Positions 22,581-34,598 of a DNA stretch of 64,000 nucleotides are shown piece after piece. The notes under the pieces were generated by a model. That model saw only the letters and a program-made list of their open reading frames with translations, was not told the origin of the DNA and made no database searches. The stretch comes from Adenanthera pavonina (Eukaryota; Streptophyta; Magnoliopsida; Fabales; Fabaceae), in NCBI GenBank assembly GCA_026686845.1, contig JAIVEN010000012.1:4776501-4840500 (forward strand), given 5' to 3'. Position 1 is the first letter of the stretch. Each line of letters begins with the position of its first letter. A program made the position numbers and the translations under genes.

Positions 22581-22844
22581 CCAAGCACTCTTACCTTATT
22601 AGCCTTGTTTTTTTCTCTCTTACTCTCACCTATTTTCTTCCTCTCAATTCTTCACACCCTCTCTACTTATTCGTCCTCCTTCCAGGCTTATGTCCCATTC
22701 TTCATTCCACTTGTGGCGCATCTAGCTTATGATTCTCTCCACTACATTTTTCTTCACCCCACATTCACTTCAGATTTGAGCAATTCGAATAAAAATAATA
22801 TTAAATTATAAAAAATAAATAAATTTATGCCATTAAAAATTTAA

Positions 22845-23100
22845 GGAAAAATTGGGTTTTGGTCCCTAAAAATCAAAATATTTGGTTTTTGGTACCAAAG
22901 TTGGAAAAAATTCGATTCTCACTTGGAAATTTTTAATTCTCACTTGAAAATATCCGATTCTCATTTGATACCAAAAAATTCGACTCTGAATTGGAGATTT
23001 TTTATTCTCACTTGAAAAAAATTTGATTTTGACTCCAAAACAAAATGAACTCTAATACTAAAAACCAAATATTTTTTTGGTACTAAAATCCAATTTTCCC
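22845..23100. mobile_element. Mutator-type MITE with 9-bp target duplication
   Basis: The 256-bp element has long inverted ends: GGAAAAATTGGGTTTTGGTC on the left and, reverse-complemented, GGGAAAATTGGATTTTAGTA on the right. It is flanked by a perfect AAAATTTAA duplication (22836-22844 and 23101-23109). The core repeats the phrase ATTCTCACTTGAAAAT several times. Similar elements lie at 50325 and 59875. Confidence 0.85.
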
Positions 23101-23289
23101 AAAATTTAATTTGAATAGTTTAGAACTACAATAAGAAAAAATATAAAAAGAATGGTTCGTGATCTTTGGCAAGGAGGTAGTCTTGACCCCTCATTCAGTA
23201 GAACTCTTATTGCTCTGCTTTCTTAGGTTCTTTGACCAATCATAATACTATGTCATTACTATTCAAAAAATAGAACAGTGTCTCCAAAG

Positions 23290-23600
23290 CATGACACCCA
23301 GAAATAGGAAGACCAAGCAAATACAACTAGGAATAAATAGGTCCTTAAAACAAGAAAACAAATGACTAAAGGCACTAAGCTAAGATTAAAAGACACAAAA
23401 ACAAGAGAAACAATTAGCCAATGCCTTCACAATCTTGCCATAAGGAAATGGAATTGTTAGAGGTCCTCTATAAAGCCATAAAGTCAGAATGTAGCAAGTG
23501 TAAAAGAGACGGTAGTGAAGTTACTCACCCTTTCGGGTCTACTCCCTTTGAGACAAATACTGCTAAATGATTAGCAGCACAATTACCCTCCCTCCTAGCG
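23290..23600 (-). pseudogene. L1-type LINE RNase H C-terminus and 3' tail, inverted
   Basis: On the minus strand 23600-23525 reads ARREGNCAANHLAVFVSKG and ends in a stop after VDPKG. This fits the REGN.AA..LA motif at the end of plant L1 ORF2. Untranslated sequence follows to about 23290. It points away from the plus-strand LINE that starts just to the right. Confidence 0.6.
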
Positions 23601-23636
23601 AAAGAGAAGGAAAGTGAGGTTGAGAAACTACAATTT

Positions 23637-24690
23637 ATGAAGGAGTTTCACCTAATTAGTCACTACAATGTACCTTACAAAATTATTACTAAGGTTATTG
23701 CCAATTGCCTCAAATCTCTAATGCTTGCCCTTACCCTACCTTTTCAAACTAGTTTTATTCAAGAAAGGAATATAGTGGATAATATTATTGTTGCTCAGGA
23801 AGTTCTACACTCCATGAGAAAGAAAAAAGGTAAGGTTGGATGGATGGCAATTATTGTTGACCTTGAAAAAGCATTTGATCACTTAAGATGGGAATTCATT
23901 GAAGAAACTTTGAAAGATGTTAGGCTTCCTAATTTTTTTTACTACTCTGATCATGAAATGTATCATTACAACTTCCATGTAGGTTCTATGGAATGGTAAG
24001 CCAAATGAGTCATCCAACTTGATGAGAGGTATTTGGCAAGGAGATCCTCTATCTCCTTACATTTTCATGCTCTACATAGAGAGATTATCTCAAGCTATTA
24101 CAGAAGAAGTGAGAAAAGGATGCTGGAAAACTATTAAAATGGGGAGACAAGGAATTCCTCTCCCACATCTTTTTTTTTTGTTGGTTGATGATCTAGTTCT
24201 TTTTAGGACAATAGAAGCATCTCAAAATTAACACTATACGAAGAGTTTTGTGCCCTTTCTGTGTTTCTTTGGGTCATAGGGTGAGCCAAGCAAAATCAAG
24301 GATTTACTTTTCGGGAAATGTTCCTCATAATGTTGTAGCCTCTATTTGTCGGCAGCTGGGTTATCAATGTACCATATTAATAGGAAAGTACCTTGGCATT
24401 CCTTTAATTTAGGGACAAGTCTCCAAGAGCACATAAAGTTACCTGATTGAAAAAATTATAAGGAATCTTGGAAGATGGAAGAGTATGACTCTTTCTCTTG
24501 CAGGCCGCATTATGCTTGCTAAATCTATTATAGTATCAATTCGGTACTATACGATGCAGAACACCTTGCTCCCCTCTTCTCATTGCTTTGAAAAAGAAAA
24601 TCTTATTAGGAATTTTATCTGGGGAAGTAATGAGGATCATTGAGGTATAAGTTTGCTCAAATGGGAAGAGATGTGTCTACTAGAAATATT
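23637..24690 (+). pseudogene. L1-type LINE reverse transcriptase remnant (5' portion)
   Basis: Blocks of non-LTR reverse transcriptase appear in order: YKIITKVIANCLKSLM, TSFIQERNIVDNIIVAQEVL, MAIIVDLEKAFDHLRWEFI, RGIWQGDPLSPYIFMLYIE and LLVDDLVLF (catalytic box LVDD where F/Y-ADD is usual). They are followed by GKYLGIPL, NLGRWKSMTLSLAGRIML and NFIWGS. Frames change several times and stops occur. The upstream endonuclease is missing. The element is interrupted at about 24.7 kb and resumes near 30.86 kb. Confidence 0.88.
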
Positions 24691-24889
24691 TTAAATTATG
24701 TGACTTGATAATGAGATAAATTATGGTCAATATAATGGATAGATATCTCCTAATTAATTATGGAATATCTATAATTATTTACATTTAAATTAATGATTTA
24801 TCTTAATAGCACAATTCAATCTAATCCGTTCATCTTATTATTTGATGGATGTTCCAAATTAAAGTCAAAGTCAAATAGATATAAATTGG

Positions 24890-25045
24890 TCATCTCCCAA
24901 TCCATAATAGACACATTATTCCATGTATTTTGTGTGACTTCAAAGTGAGGATTAAGGTTAAGAGAGAGAAACCAATTTAGGGAAATTCAAGAAATTTTGG
25001 TATGGCAAAGGTTCAATGATCGCGTCTTCTATTAGATAAAAGAAG
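24890..25045 (+). repeat. Right part of the 5' LTR of the nested copia element
   Basis: ACACATTATTCCATGTATTT, AAAGTGAGGATTA and TTTTGGTATGGC, GGTTCAATGAT match 30735-30860 with scattered differences and small gaps. The LTR probably extends left to TGTGACTTGATAATG near 24701. Confidence 0.6.
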
Positions 25046-25565
25046 ATTTTGGTGAATTATAAAATACCTAGAGCTATGAAGATTATATCAAGGGAGTACA
25101 AGTTGAAGAAAAGAGTTGACCAAGTGAAGAATGGAGCTAAACTTGAAGAATATTTAAGCATATTCAATTCATGTTTTCAGAACATTTTTTTTGTTATTAA
25201 AAACAAAAAAAATAAAAAAACTTGTTTGATAAGCCTGTGTTTTTATAAAATGTTTTGGGAAACAGAAAAATAAAATAACAGAAAACTCAAAATATCATTA
25301 AGGTATTCTACATCTTTTGTTCTAAAAAAGACAAACAAAAACATAAAATATCCATCTCATTGATAGTAAAGTTATAAATTTTGAATAATCCATTTAACAC
25401 TTGCTAATTATGATTTTGGCAACAATTATTCAAACATATTTTTTTATTTTCTTGTTCCCTAAACCTTCTTTGAAAAACAATTCTACAAAACTATTTTGAG
25501 AATATTAAAACAGAGAACATATTCAATCAAGCTCTTTGATTTCATTGTAATTTTGTTCTTCACAT

Positions 25566-25649
25566 AGAATAAAGTGGTAGCTAGTGCTTTGAAATTACTT
25601 GATTTATAGAATAAAGTGGTAGCTAGTGCTTTGAAATTACTTAATTTAT
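25566..25649. repeat. 42-bp perfect-looking direct duplication
   Basis: AGAATAAAGTGGTAGCTAGT and the following bases are repeated immediately at +42, with one G/A difference near the end. Confidence 0.85.
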
Positions 25650-26084
25650 CTTACCATTACTCTTAGCTAAGCTCTCAAGTAAGTTTTACTGGCTTGTTCA
25701 AGGTTTTTCAAAGTGGTTTTTATGTCAAAGTTAGCTTAGTAGACTAAGTATGGGTGGTTTGTTGACTAATCTCCTTGTTCAATGAAATTCTTACTTCTGG
25801 CAATAAGCTTTGTAGACAGAGGATGACATGTTAGAACGAAAATCTACAATGCAGAAAAGGAATGCCTCCCTATCAAGGCATGGTAGTTGACTATCCTAGG
25901 AGGATTGTCTTCTATTGTGGTTGACCTAAGAGCACCTATTTTTTGGAATTAATAGCTTTGTAAACTAAGCTTGATACTTTGTTGACTAAGTATGTTTTTT
26001 GGAAAAACCAAGTATGGCTGACTTAGAGCTTTATGGATTAAGGAATAACATCTTAGATAGCCTTGTCTTCTACCTTAAAACATA

Positions 26085-26372
26085 CTCCTTCTGTTACTTA
26101 ATATAGGGGACAAAAGATAAAATCACACAGATTAAGAAAATTAATAAATTTGTCTAGAATATAAAGTAGTTTCCAAAAATATCCTCGTTTAATGCTAATA
26201 ACTCTTCCATAATGTAATTAATACACATAAATTATATTGAAAATATATCATCTTAATTAGGGGTATTTTTAGAAAAAAGTCATTAAATATACTAGACAAA
26301 CCTCATGTATTCCTTATATTTTAAAACATGTAAACTCCCCGAATTGTCCCTTATATTAAGAAATGGAGGGAG
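26085..26372. mobile_element. Stowaway MITE 1
   Basis: The 288-bp element starts CTCCTTCTGTTACTTAATAT and, from the other end, CTCCCTCCATTTCTTAATAT. It is flanked by TA on both sides. It lies inside the LTR-like insertion. Confidence 0.85.
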
Positions 26373-28751
26373 TAAACTTTTAGGTTTCCTTGGTTTAATT
26401 AACTTTGTTGATCATCCTTGTAAGTTTTTATGAAATCACACTTGAATAGAAGTCACTATAACCACATATGAAGCTCGATTGTCAACTATCCTACCTCCTT
26501 TGTCGACAATCCTGTTCCAAAGTTATTAGATGTGTAACATCTAGTTGAGGTAGTACACTAACCTACTTGCTTTGTCGATTAAGCTCTGACAATGCATTTA
26601 ATGCTGCAAGTGAATATTATATCTCACTTAGTAATGGTTAGATCTTATCTTTCATGGCTAGATTAATCTGAAATATGTATATAGGACTGCATTTAAGTTG
26701 GTTAGTAAAAACATTAAGTTATATTGAGCCAAAACTTTGATGAATCATTAAATATTCATACTCTTGTTCATTAAAGTCCTACCAACCACTTTATAAAGTG
26801 AAATAATGAGCTTCCAAGTTTTATATCTACTCTTAAGAGAAATTGATTATTGTAAATCTTATTTTTGCATTTTTGTAGAAATCTTAGTGTGGGTATACAC
26901 TAAGGAATTCATTGTAAACACACTATATAAGGGTGTGAGAAAGTAACTTCAAGCTCAATAGAAGAGCCAGGTGTTGACTGAGATCTAGCTAGAACCTAGT
27001 TCAATCTTGTTGATATAATAGAGAAATCTCAAGTGGTAGCTTGAAAATTAAACATAAGTCAAATGGTGTGACTAAATCAGGATAAATTTGTGAGTTTGAT
27101 CTTCTCTTTTCCTACTCTCTTTACTTCAAAGTTCATTCTCCGTTTTTTGGTGTTTTTGTACTTTTTATTGTTTTTGCAAAAAAATTCAAGAGCCCAATTC
27201 ATCCCCTTCTTGGGCATTCCGGCTACATCAACATTTTCCACTCAAGGTCCATTTTACATGTAGCATTAGAGGCAAAGCCAAGTTATCACCAAAGCCAAGA
27301 TATTTTTATGAAAGTTGTAAATCTGAAATTATATTCACTTCAGATCTATTCTACTCTATAAAGGTTCTTATAATACCACAAAATTCTGAGGGTTTTGGCT
27401 TTTGAATCGCCAAAATGGAGCTTTGATTTATAAGATATGAGCAATTAGAGGTGTAGGGTCCAAATTAGGTGAACATGGTCTGAAACGGGTCATCACGACC
27501 AACGGCATCATTCTATGTGCATGATGAAGAACTTCTTAAACGATGTCGTTATACAGGTACATGACTGAATGTTATGCCAACCCATTGCCTCTAGCATTAC
27601 TATCTTTTTGTTCATTAAAGTTATCATTGGATTGGGTTGGAAATTGGGCCTATTCATGTTGTTGGGCCATGATTGGGTTGGCAACTAGACTTTAACACTG
27701 GTCCGCATAAAAAAAAACAGAGAATTGATGTTGGGCCTGTTAGAAGATTAATGTGCTTGTTTTGATTGGACCAAATTAAGGTTCCTTTTTAGAAATTATG
27801 TCTTGAACCTAAAATGTTTCTCCATTTATGATTGAAGCCATTATAGTTTTATTAAGTAGTTATCACCCCATAAGTTTTCTGAATTTCAAGTTGGCCCTTA
27901 AAGATTTAGAAATTGACTTCCCTGATAGTTCCTGATTCTAATAATTTTGGAAATCCTATTTTGACCTTGTATTTCTAGAGAAATTATTTGACCCATAAGT
28001 TTTTTGAAATTCCATTTGACCCCAATTTTTAAAACATCTTATTTCGGTCCCTAAATTTCCTACAAGTATGTTTTAACTCATGAATGTTTTTGGACTAAAT
28101 TAATAATGAAATATTATGATTTGAAAATTGTTTTGTGGTCAACAATGTTATTAAAATATGATTATTTAATTGTTATATGCATGACTTATGATGTATAGTT
28201 TGTTATCACCAAAGTGATCAAACTAGAATTGTGATGTCACTATACCATGCATATACATAGTCATTTATCCATTGTATGAAATGCCAATTATTGAATAAAT
28301 GGATGGATAAATTGACATTCACTTATCATCAGAATTTCCGGATTTACGCAAAGGTAAATTGTCATTCTATGGTTAGTGAACATAATGAAGATAAATTAGT
28401 ATTTTAGTTAGATGTATGTATATATCCAATGCTAGCATGTATGTTTGGCTAGAATATATAATTATCTCATGAAGGATATTTAAGGCATTGACCTAATGAT
28501 GTATGTTATAGTTTCTACCTAAAGGAGAGCTACAATATACATTAATAATGTCTTTATTTGAATCTATTATGTAATTGATCAGCATTTATTTCCTTCATTC
28601 ACATGCTTTTCTGTAACTATGTTCATTGATTAAACTTTATGAATGGTTTAAACAAGTTAATTTCCAATTAAGTGTTTTGGATATTTGACTTGGCAATGTT
28701 AAGAGATAAACTTACTGCTATTATGAATTTATGTAGTAACAAAGAAAGTTA

Positions 28752-29022
28752 CTCCCTCTAATCCAAAATATAAGTTATATTTAACTCATTATATAGGAAC
28801 CAATAAAGGTAGTTTTACTCATTAAATCTATTAAAAAATATATTACTTTCCAATAGAACTCTTATTTAATGTATTACATTTAAATTTTATTATCTCTCTT
28901 ACATTTAATTGTAAATAAGGATAAAATGGAAAAAATATTTAATGCCCTAAAAACTAAACGGGACTTATATTTTAGAAAAAAAAAAACTTCTAAAAGAGAA
29001 CTTATATTTTGGACCAGAAAAA
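28752..29022. mobile_element. Stowaway MITE 2 (right end decayed)
   Basis: It starts CTCCCTCTAATCCAAAATAT after TA. The matching inverted segment ACTTATATTTTGGACCAG is at 29000-29016, but the last bases have decayed. Confidence 0.7.
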
Positions 29023-29289
29023 GTGCATCATAAGGGATAGTCATAGTCCAACAGACTAAACTGAATGTTTATGTGAATGAGTAACATTGTAGCAAGGTTA
29101 AAGACTATGAGATGACAATAAATGACTCCTTAATGTAGTACGTTTTTAACTCAACCTATTGAGTATAGACAATTCCAAATTAATCATAAATGAAATATTA
29201 ATGAAAGTCCATTATGCCTACCCGAGGAAGCGAGATCAAAGAAATAAGAAAGCCACATTGTCAACCTTGTAAGAAAAGGAGCTGATAAA

Positions 29290-30600
29290 GAAATTAAAGT
29301 AAAACTAAACAAGTAATAGGAAAGCCTGCTAATTCTTCACAGGCTAATAAGGAGGAACAAAAGGCAAGAAAGTGCCATTTATGTAATATGGAAGGAAACT
29401 TTAGAAAGGTTGCTTGAAACGTAAAGCTTGGTTTGAAAAGAAAGCTAAAATTGATGTTTTGTATGTTTCTAATCAAATCTAGCTGAAGTTCCTAACAAAA
29501 CTTTGGTGACTTGATTTTGGTGTTACATCTTATGTATCTAATATAATGCAGGGATTTCGTATGTTCCAAAGAATAAATCCGAACAAAAATTTTGTTAATG
29601 GGAAATCGTATAAAAGCTCATATTGAAGGTATAGGGACTTATATTTAACTTTGAATACTGGTCATCATCTTGACTTATTCAGATTCCCTATATATTTTAT
29701 CGGAACTTGATTATTTTTTCAAAATTAAAGTATCTAGGTTTTCCATTTGGATATGAATGATTTAATTTGTTTGAGAATACTTCCTTCATTGGTTCTCGTA
29801 TTCTTACTAATGATTTATAGAAACTTAAAAAAGTAATGATTTTTCCTTTTACTGATTCCCTACTTAGTGCTTATATCATAATGTTGAATTTAAGTGTAGC
29901 ATTTATTATGAAAATTTTACTTTTTCTTGCGACATAAACATTTAGGCTACATATCAAAAGAAAGTTTGGAAAGATTAGTAAGGAATGAAATCCTTCCAAG
30001 TTTGGATTTTATGGACATACCATATGTGTGGATTGCATTAGGGGTAAGTAAACCAAACATAGCAAAGAAATAATGAAAGTATATGCAAAGGCACCAAAAT
30101 TGTATGTTCAAGTATGAAAAATCCAATCAGCTTTAGATTCAAATTTTGGTGGATATCTTGACAGTAAAAAGTCTACCTTGGCAATGTTTCTTTATCTAAA
30201 GATACAGTTTTGTAGAAGAGTACCAAGAAATCTGTCATTGTCACATCCACAATAAAAGCATAATGTATGGCATGATTGAAATCACAACTAATGCATTATG
30301 GCTATGAAACTTTATTTCAGGACTTGTGTAAGCAATATTACCAAGTCACTGAAAGCTTGATGTGACAATTCTATAGTAGTTTATTCCCCAAATAATAACA
30401 AATGTTTAAGGGGTCAAACTTATGAAATAAAAGTATTTATCGTTAAGAAGGAGGTCAAGAACAAAGAGTGTCTATTCAGTGCATCAGAAATTATTTGATG
30501 ATAGGTGATCCCTTGATAAAGGGTTTATTGCCACAGACATTTAAAGAATATGTGCACAAAATTGGTCTTGGCTATAATGATGTATGATGCTTTATGATGA
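29290..30600 (+). pseudogene. Copia gag-protease-integrase start and RNase H end, pol middle deleted
   Basis: Broken frames give a gag zinc-knuckle remnant (KCHLCNMEGNFRKVA), the GAG-pre-integrase block LGYISKERLERLVRNEILPS, then directly the end of RNase H (TKKSVIVTSTIKA, LMIGDPLIKGLLPQTFKEYV, HKIGLGYNDV). Integrase core and reverse transcriptase are absent, so this is an internal deletion derivative. Confidence 0.7.
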
Positions 30601-30734
30601 ATTGACACTTTGAGCTCAATTATGCTATTCTGACTCAATGATATTTTCCTGTTAATTATGATAGTATACACCTGATATTTTGTTTGCTATAACAGGAAAA
30701 CTTATCTGGACCATGATGAGATTTATGCAATTTG

Positions 30735-30860
30735 AACACATTATTCCATCTATTTTGTGAAACTTAAAGTGAGGATTAGGGGTAAGGGAGAGAAATCAAT
30801 TTATTAGGTAAATTAGGGAAATTTTGGTATGGCGGAGGTTCAATGATGGCGTTTTCCATT
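30735..30860 (+). repeat. Remnant of the 3' LTR of the nested copia element
   Basis: It matches 24890-25045 as described there. The left part of the LTR is not recognisable, so it is truncated. Confidence 0.55.
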
Positions 30861-32120
30861 CAAGGTATCATACGTTTACAATGCCAACCAATTCAAAATG
30901 GCAGTTATGGATTACAATGTTTAGAAGAACATAACAGGGCTTTCCTTTCGAAACTTGTTTTCAAATTAATGGCAGCACCTAATCTTCTTTGGGTTCGTGT
31001 GCTTAGAGCAAAGTGTAGATGGGATGATTCCAATCGTAGGATTCTTGTTAAATCTGGATGCTCCTACTTATGGAAATGTCTTTCCAAAGTATGGGAGAGT
31101 ACTTATTTGAACATTCACTGATTTCCTTGGAGTGGTAGCAAAGTCATGTTTTGGAAGGATAATTGGCTTATGCTAATATACCTGAAGATGTTGCTTCCAA
31201 GTAAACTCGAATGGTTAGTGGCTTTGGAACCAGTTTGAGCACCTTTTACCTTTAGATACTCTACTTGAAATTGCAAAGATAAGAATCCAACTTGATTCTG
31301 CTGATGTGGGTAGCTATCAATTACTGGACGGGAACTAATTCTGGAGAATTTACAGTCGCTTCTGCTTACTCAGCTACCCAAGAAGATAAATGGAATGTGG
31401 TTGACCCAAAGTGGAAGCTCATTTGGAAATTTCCAGGTCCTTAAGGATTTAAAACTTTCCTTTGATTGGTTGTCAAAGGACGTTTAAAACTGTTTGGATT
31501 TATTTCATAATAGGCTATGGAAGGAAATAATTACTTATTTAGAAAAGTTGTCAAATTCACTAGGAATTCAATAACTAATTATACATTAGATAAGCAATTA
31601 TGGGAGAAATTGATTTTTTTTACTTATCATAATCATTTATCCTCTCATGGTCACTTATTTTACTTCTTTTTCTTTTTATTCACCCTATAATCACTTAAAC
31701 TTCCAAAATATAAACACATTTATTTTTTTTTAAAATCACTTCATAGCTAAAAATATTTAAACATAAATCACTTTTGATATAATCATTTATCCCCATAATT
31801 AATTATGAAAAATTACTTATTTTTATTATTAATTTTGTATGGAAAACTAATTCAAATATGCATTGCACTGAGAGATTTAGGAGACACTTTACTCTTGAAA
31901 CAGCTTGCTCTCTTTGCTATTCTTCCCATGAGGATCTGGATCATACTCTAGAAATGTCCCATTCCTAATGCAACTTGGGGACTCATTGTCCTTAATACCA
32001 AGTTTTGTTTGTTTGATCTTTTTTCCTTTTCCTGCCTGATGGCATTTTTGGCATGTAAATCCTTTGTACTATCCTTTTATGAATGATGTTCTTCCCTTCC
32101 ATTCATAAAAATAAAATAAA
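30861..32120 (+). pseudogene. L1-type LINE remnant, 3' portion
   Basis: This continues the LINE of 23637-24690: LEEHNRAFLSKLVFKLM, NLLWVRVLRAKCRWDDSNR, SGCSYLWKCLSKVW and GSKVMFWKDNWL. Then come the zinc-binding region (FTVASAYSATQED, WKLIWKFPGP, LVVKGRLK) and, after a MITE, CSLCYSSHEDLDHTLEMSH. The untranslated tail ends in an A-rich run near 32101-32120. Frames are broken in several places. Confidence 0.85.
31487..31861. mobile_element. Probable Tourist-like MITE inside the LINE
   Basis: It separates GRLK from the CSLC block of the LINE zinc-binding region. The left end TGTTTGGATTTATTTC and the reverse-complemented right end ATTTGAATTAGTTTTCC are similar, and the interior holds ATTACTTATTTAG/AATTAATTATG inverted matches. 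The target duplication is not clear. Confidence 0.5.
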
Positions 32121-32451
32121 AAGAATCCATTCATGAAGTATTAGATCAACATCATTTAAATTTAAGTGGATGACTCAAATCTAAAATAAAAATAAAAAGG
32201 AGAGAAAATATGGTGGAGATAAATTATACTCAATACACGTATCAAAGGAGAAGAAGTGAGGTTTTACAATGTAGAGGGAGTAAGGTGATGGATAAGAAGT
32301 GAGGTATTTACAATGTAGAGGTGATAAGGTGATACTGCCATGTAAATGGAGGGTGCTAATTAATTAGCTTCCTTGATAAGGAATGCTTTTAGTGCCTTGT
32401 CTATGAAGGGTTGCTTACTCATCAAGTTTATTTCCCTTTTGTAATATTATA

Positions 32452-32695
32452 ATGCTATTTTTTGGAGATATTTATCCAAGTATCAGTGGATCAGAGAAGC
32501 CAATAAGGAGAGTTGATCAAATAATTTTTAACCTTATAAAAAGGTGTAGAGAGAGACTAAGAAAAATACTAAGAGAGATTATAAGACGAGATTTCTTGAT
32601 AAATAATTTATTTGAAGAAATGGTTTCCTATGGCTTCGTATAACCCATGTAGCGACTTTACTTAGTAAAATCATATTAATGTTGTTGCTGTTGTA
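32452..32695 (+). pseudogene. RTE-type LINE tail, first copy
   Basis: The frame reads RRVDQIIFNLIKRCRERLRK, then EIIRRDFLINNLFEEMV, the C-terminal tail of RTE LINEs as at 14788, followed by a GTTGTTGCTGTTG tail. It is 5'-truncated and non-functional. Confidence 0.75.
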
Positions 32696-33102
32696 TTTAT
32701 CCGAGTATTTACTATTTTTGCAAAGATTTTTTTTTTGGCCTTATTCTTTCAAATATGAATTATATCATTCTTGTAGATATTTGTATTGATATTACTCCAT
32801 ATTCTGGATGTTTATAATTTCTTTATACTTAGTTTAAAAATATCATGAGCACATATTTTATTTATAAAATTTATGTTCTTTTCTAGTTAAAGGAGTAGAT
32901 TAACCTCGCATGTTTTACAATGTAGAGGGAGTAAGGTGATGGATAAGAAATGAGGTATTTACAATGTAGAGGTGATAAGGTGATGCTGCCATGTAAATGG
33001 AGGGTGCTAATTAATTAGCTTCCTTGATAAGGAATGCTTTTAGTGCCTTGTCTATGAAGGGTTGCTTACTCATCAAGTTTATTTCCCTTTTGTAATATTA
33101 TA

Positions 33103-33346
33103 ATGCTATTTTTTGGAGATATTTATCCAAGTATCAGTGGATCAGAGAAGCCAATAAGGAAAGTTGATCAAATAATTTTTAACCTTATAAAAAGGTGTAG
33201 AGAGAGACTAAGAAAAATACTAAGAGAGATTATAAGACGAGATTTCTTGATAAATAATTTATTTGAAGAAATGGTTTCCTATGGCTTCGTATAACCCATG
33301 TAGCGACTTTACTTAGTAAAATCATATTAATGTTGTTGCTGTTGTA
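33103..33346 (+). pseudogene. RTE-type LINE tail, second copy
   Basis: Same as the copy 651 bp upstream except for one residue in the encoded tail (RRVDQ becomes RKVDQ). It was produced by the tandem duplication, not by a second insertion. Confidence 0.75.
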
Positions 33347-33567
33347 TTTATCCGAGTATTTACTATTTTTGCAAAGATTTTTTTTTTGGCCTTATTCTTT
33401 CAAATATGAATTATATCATTCTTGTAGATATTTGTATTAATATTACTCCATATTCTGGATGTTTATAATTTCTTTATACTTAGTTTAAAAATATCATGAG
33501 CACATATTTTATTTATAAAATTTATGTTCTTTTCTAGTTAAAGGAGTAGATTAACCTCACATGTTTT

Positions 33568-34343
33568 CTAATCAACATTGCTTATAATGAGATTTTATTA
33601 GAGATGGGATTTTTTTTAAAAAAGAAAATTGGGTCTTACATGGATTTAAGTGGATCAATATTTTGTCTTTCCTTTTCACTTTCATGACTTAAACCTATTA
33701 TTTTATTAGGAGCTTCTTAGATTTTTCATGTCTTCTTGCGTTAGGAGCCACCTACTTCAAGCATATGTTAGATTTAATATTTTATTAAGATGCCTAGTTC
33801 TTGAGTCGAGAGGATTTTGCTCAATATTGATATTTCATTACGTTCTCTTCTTGTGTGTGTGTGTGAACATTAATTTATTTTATTGTAATTATTCTTTTAA
33901 TGATGAACACTGAGATATTTTGATAAGTATTATTTATATACTTACGCATTAATTGCTTATAAAATGTATTCTAGGTTATAATTTTCTAATATTTTGTTAA
34001 ACCATATTTATTTTGAAACTGATTACTATTAGATATTATTAATTATTTTTAATGTTTTTGATAATCCTTACTTCTCCTAGATATCTTTATACAGTTGGCC
34101 TACTATATAAGCCAATATATTTATTATTTTCTCTATTTTAAAATATAAAAAATAAATAATCATATGACCAAAATCAAGAAAACAGCCACACACCATAAAT
34201 ATGTCATGGAAGAATTTTTTTTCCACAAATACCTCAATTTAATTCTTCTCGTGAGTTAAAATTTCAAATAAATTTCCCTCTTACTTAACGTTCCTCGTAA
34301 AAGTATTTTTACTTTATTCATGAAAAAAATTGAAAAAAATATA
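33568..34343. other. AT-rich spacer, nothing recognised
   Basis: A (TG)n run lies near 33854-33865. No gene or bounded element is identified. Confidence 0.4.
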
Positions 34344-34598
34344 CTCCTTCTAGTATTTAATATAAGGTTATTTTAACCAAATAATATGAATTAAGAATGA
34401 GAATTAAAACTAATTAATTATCTCAATTTCTCCAAAAATTACATTTTTCTAAAATTATCTTTATCTAATCTCTTTCTCTATCTTTTTGTGATACATTAAA
34501 TAGGAATATTTTTTAAAAATATATGATAAATAATATATTATAAAGAATCTTATATTTAGGATTAGAATAAAATATTCTATAATTAGAACTGGAGGGAG
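34344..34598. mobile_element. Stowaway MITE 3
   Basis: It starts CTCCTTCTAGTATTTAATAT and ends AGAACTGGAGGGAG, with TA on each side; 255 bp. The interior closely resembles the element at 35651 (TTAAAACTAATTAATTATCT and the ACATTAAATAGGAATATTTT region). A lone right end of the same type (GGAACGGAGGGAG) lies at 34690-34701. Confidence 0.85.

Larger units (their letters stand above)
25174..27233 (+). repeat. Long LTR-like insertion with repeated phrases
   Basis: The right end (TTCATCCCCTTCTTGGGC to GGCTACATCAACA at 27233) is the same kind of LTR terminus as the minus-strand solo LTRs at 1554 and 16288, in the opposite orientation. Inside, variants of TTGTTGACTAAGTATG recur (about 25740-26580). 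TTTTC follows the right end and also occurs at 25174-25178, but no TG start stands there, so the left boundary is a guess. Confidence 0.4.
24674..30870 (+). mobile_element. Deleted Ty1/copia element nested in the L1 LINE
   Basis: The host LINE reads KWEEMC before the insertion and LQCLEEHNRAFLSKLVFKLM after it. The inserted block has related sequence at both ends (24900-25035 and 30740-30850: TTTTGGTATGGC, then GGTTCAATGAT), consistent with LTRs, and copia gag-to-RNase H remnants at 29290-30600. The reverse transcriptase region is missing. Further insertions lie inside. Exact ends and target duplication are not resolved. Confidence 0.6.
32261..33562. repeat. Recent tandem duplication, two 651-bp units
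   Basis: Units are 32261-32911 and 32912-33562. I find only about five single-base differences, for example AGAAGTGAGG/AGAAATGAGG, GATACTGCC/GATGCTGCC and CCTCGCATG/CCTCACATG. GTTTT stands at the start of both units and again after the second (33563-33567), so the junctions share 5 bp. Each unit contains an RTE LINE tail. Confidence 0.95.

Noticed and set aside
22361..22732. 123-codon frame on plus next to the LINE zinc-binding fragment
   Set aside because: No family resemblance. It overlaps decayed minus-strand LINE sequence and a hydrophobic low-complexity stretch.
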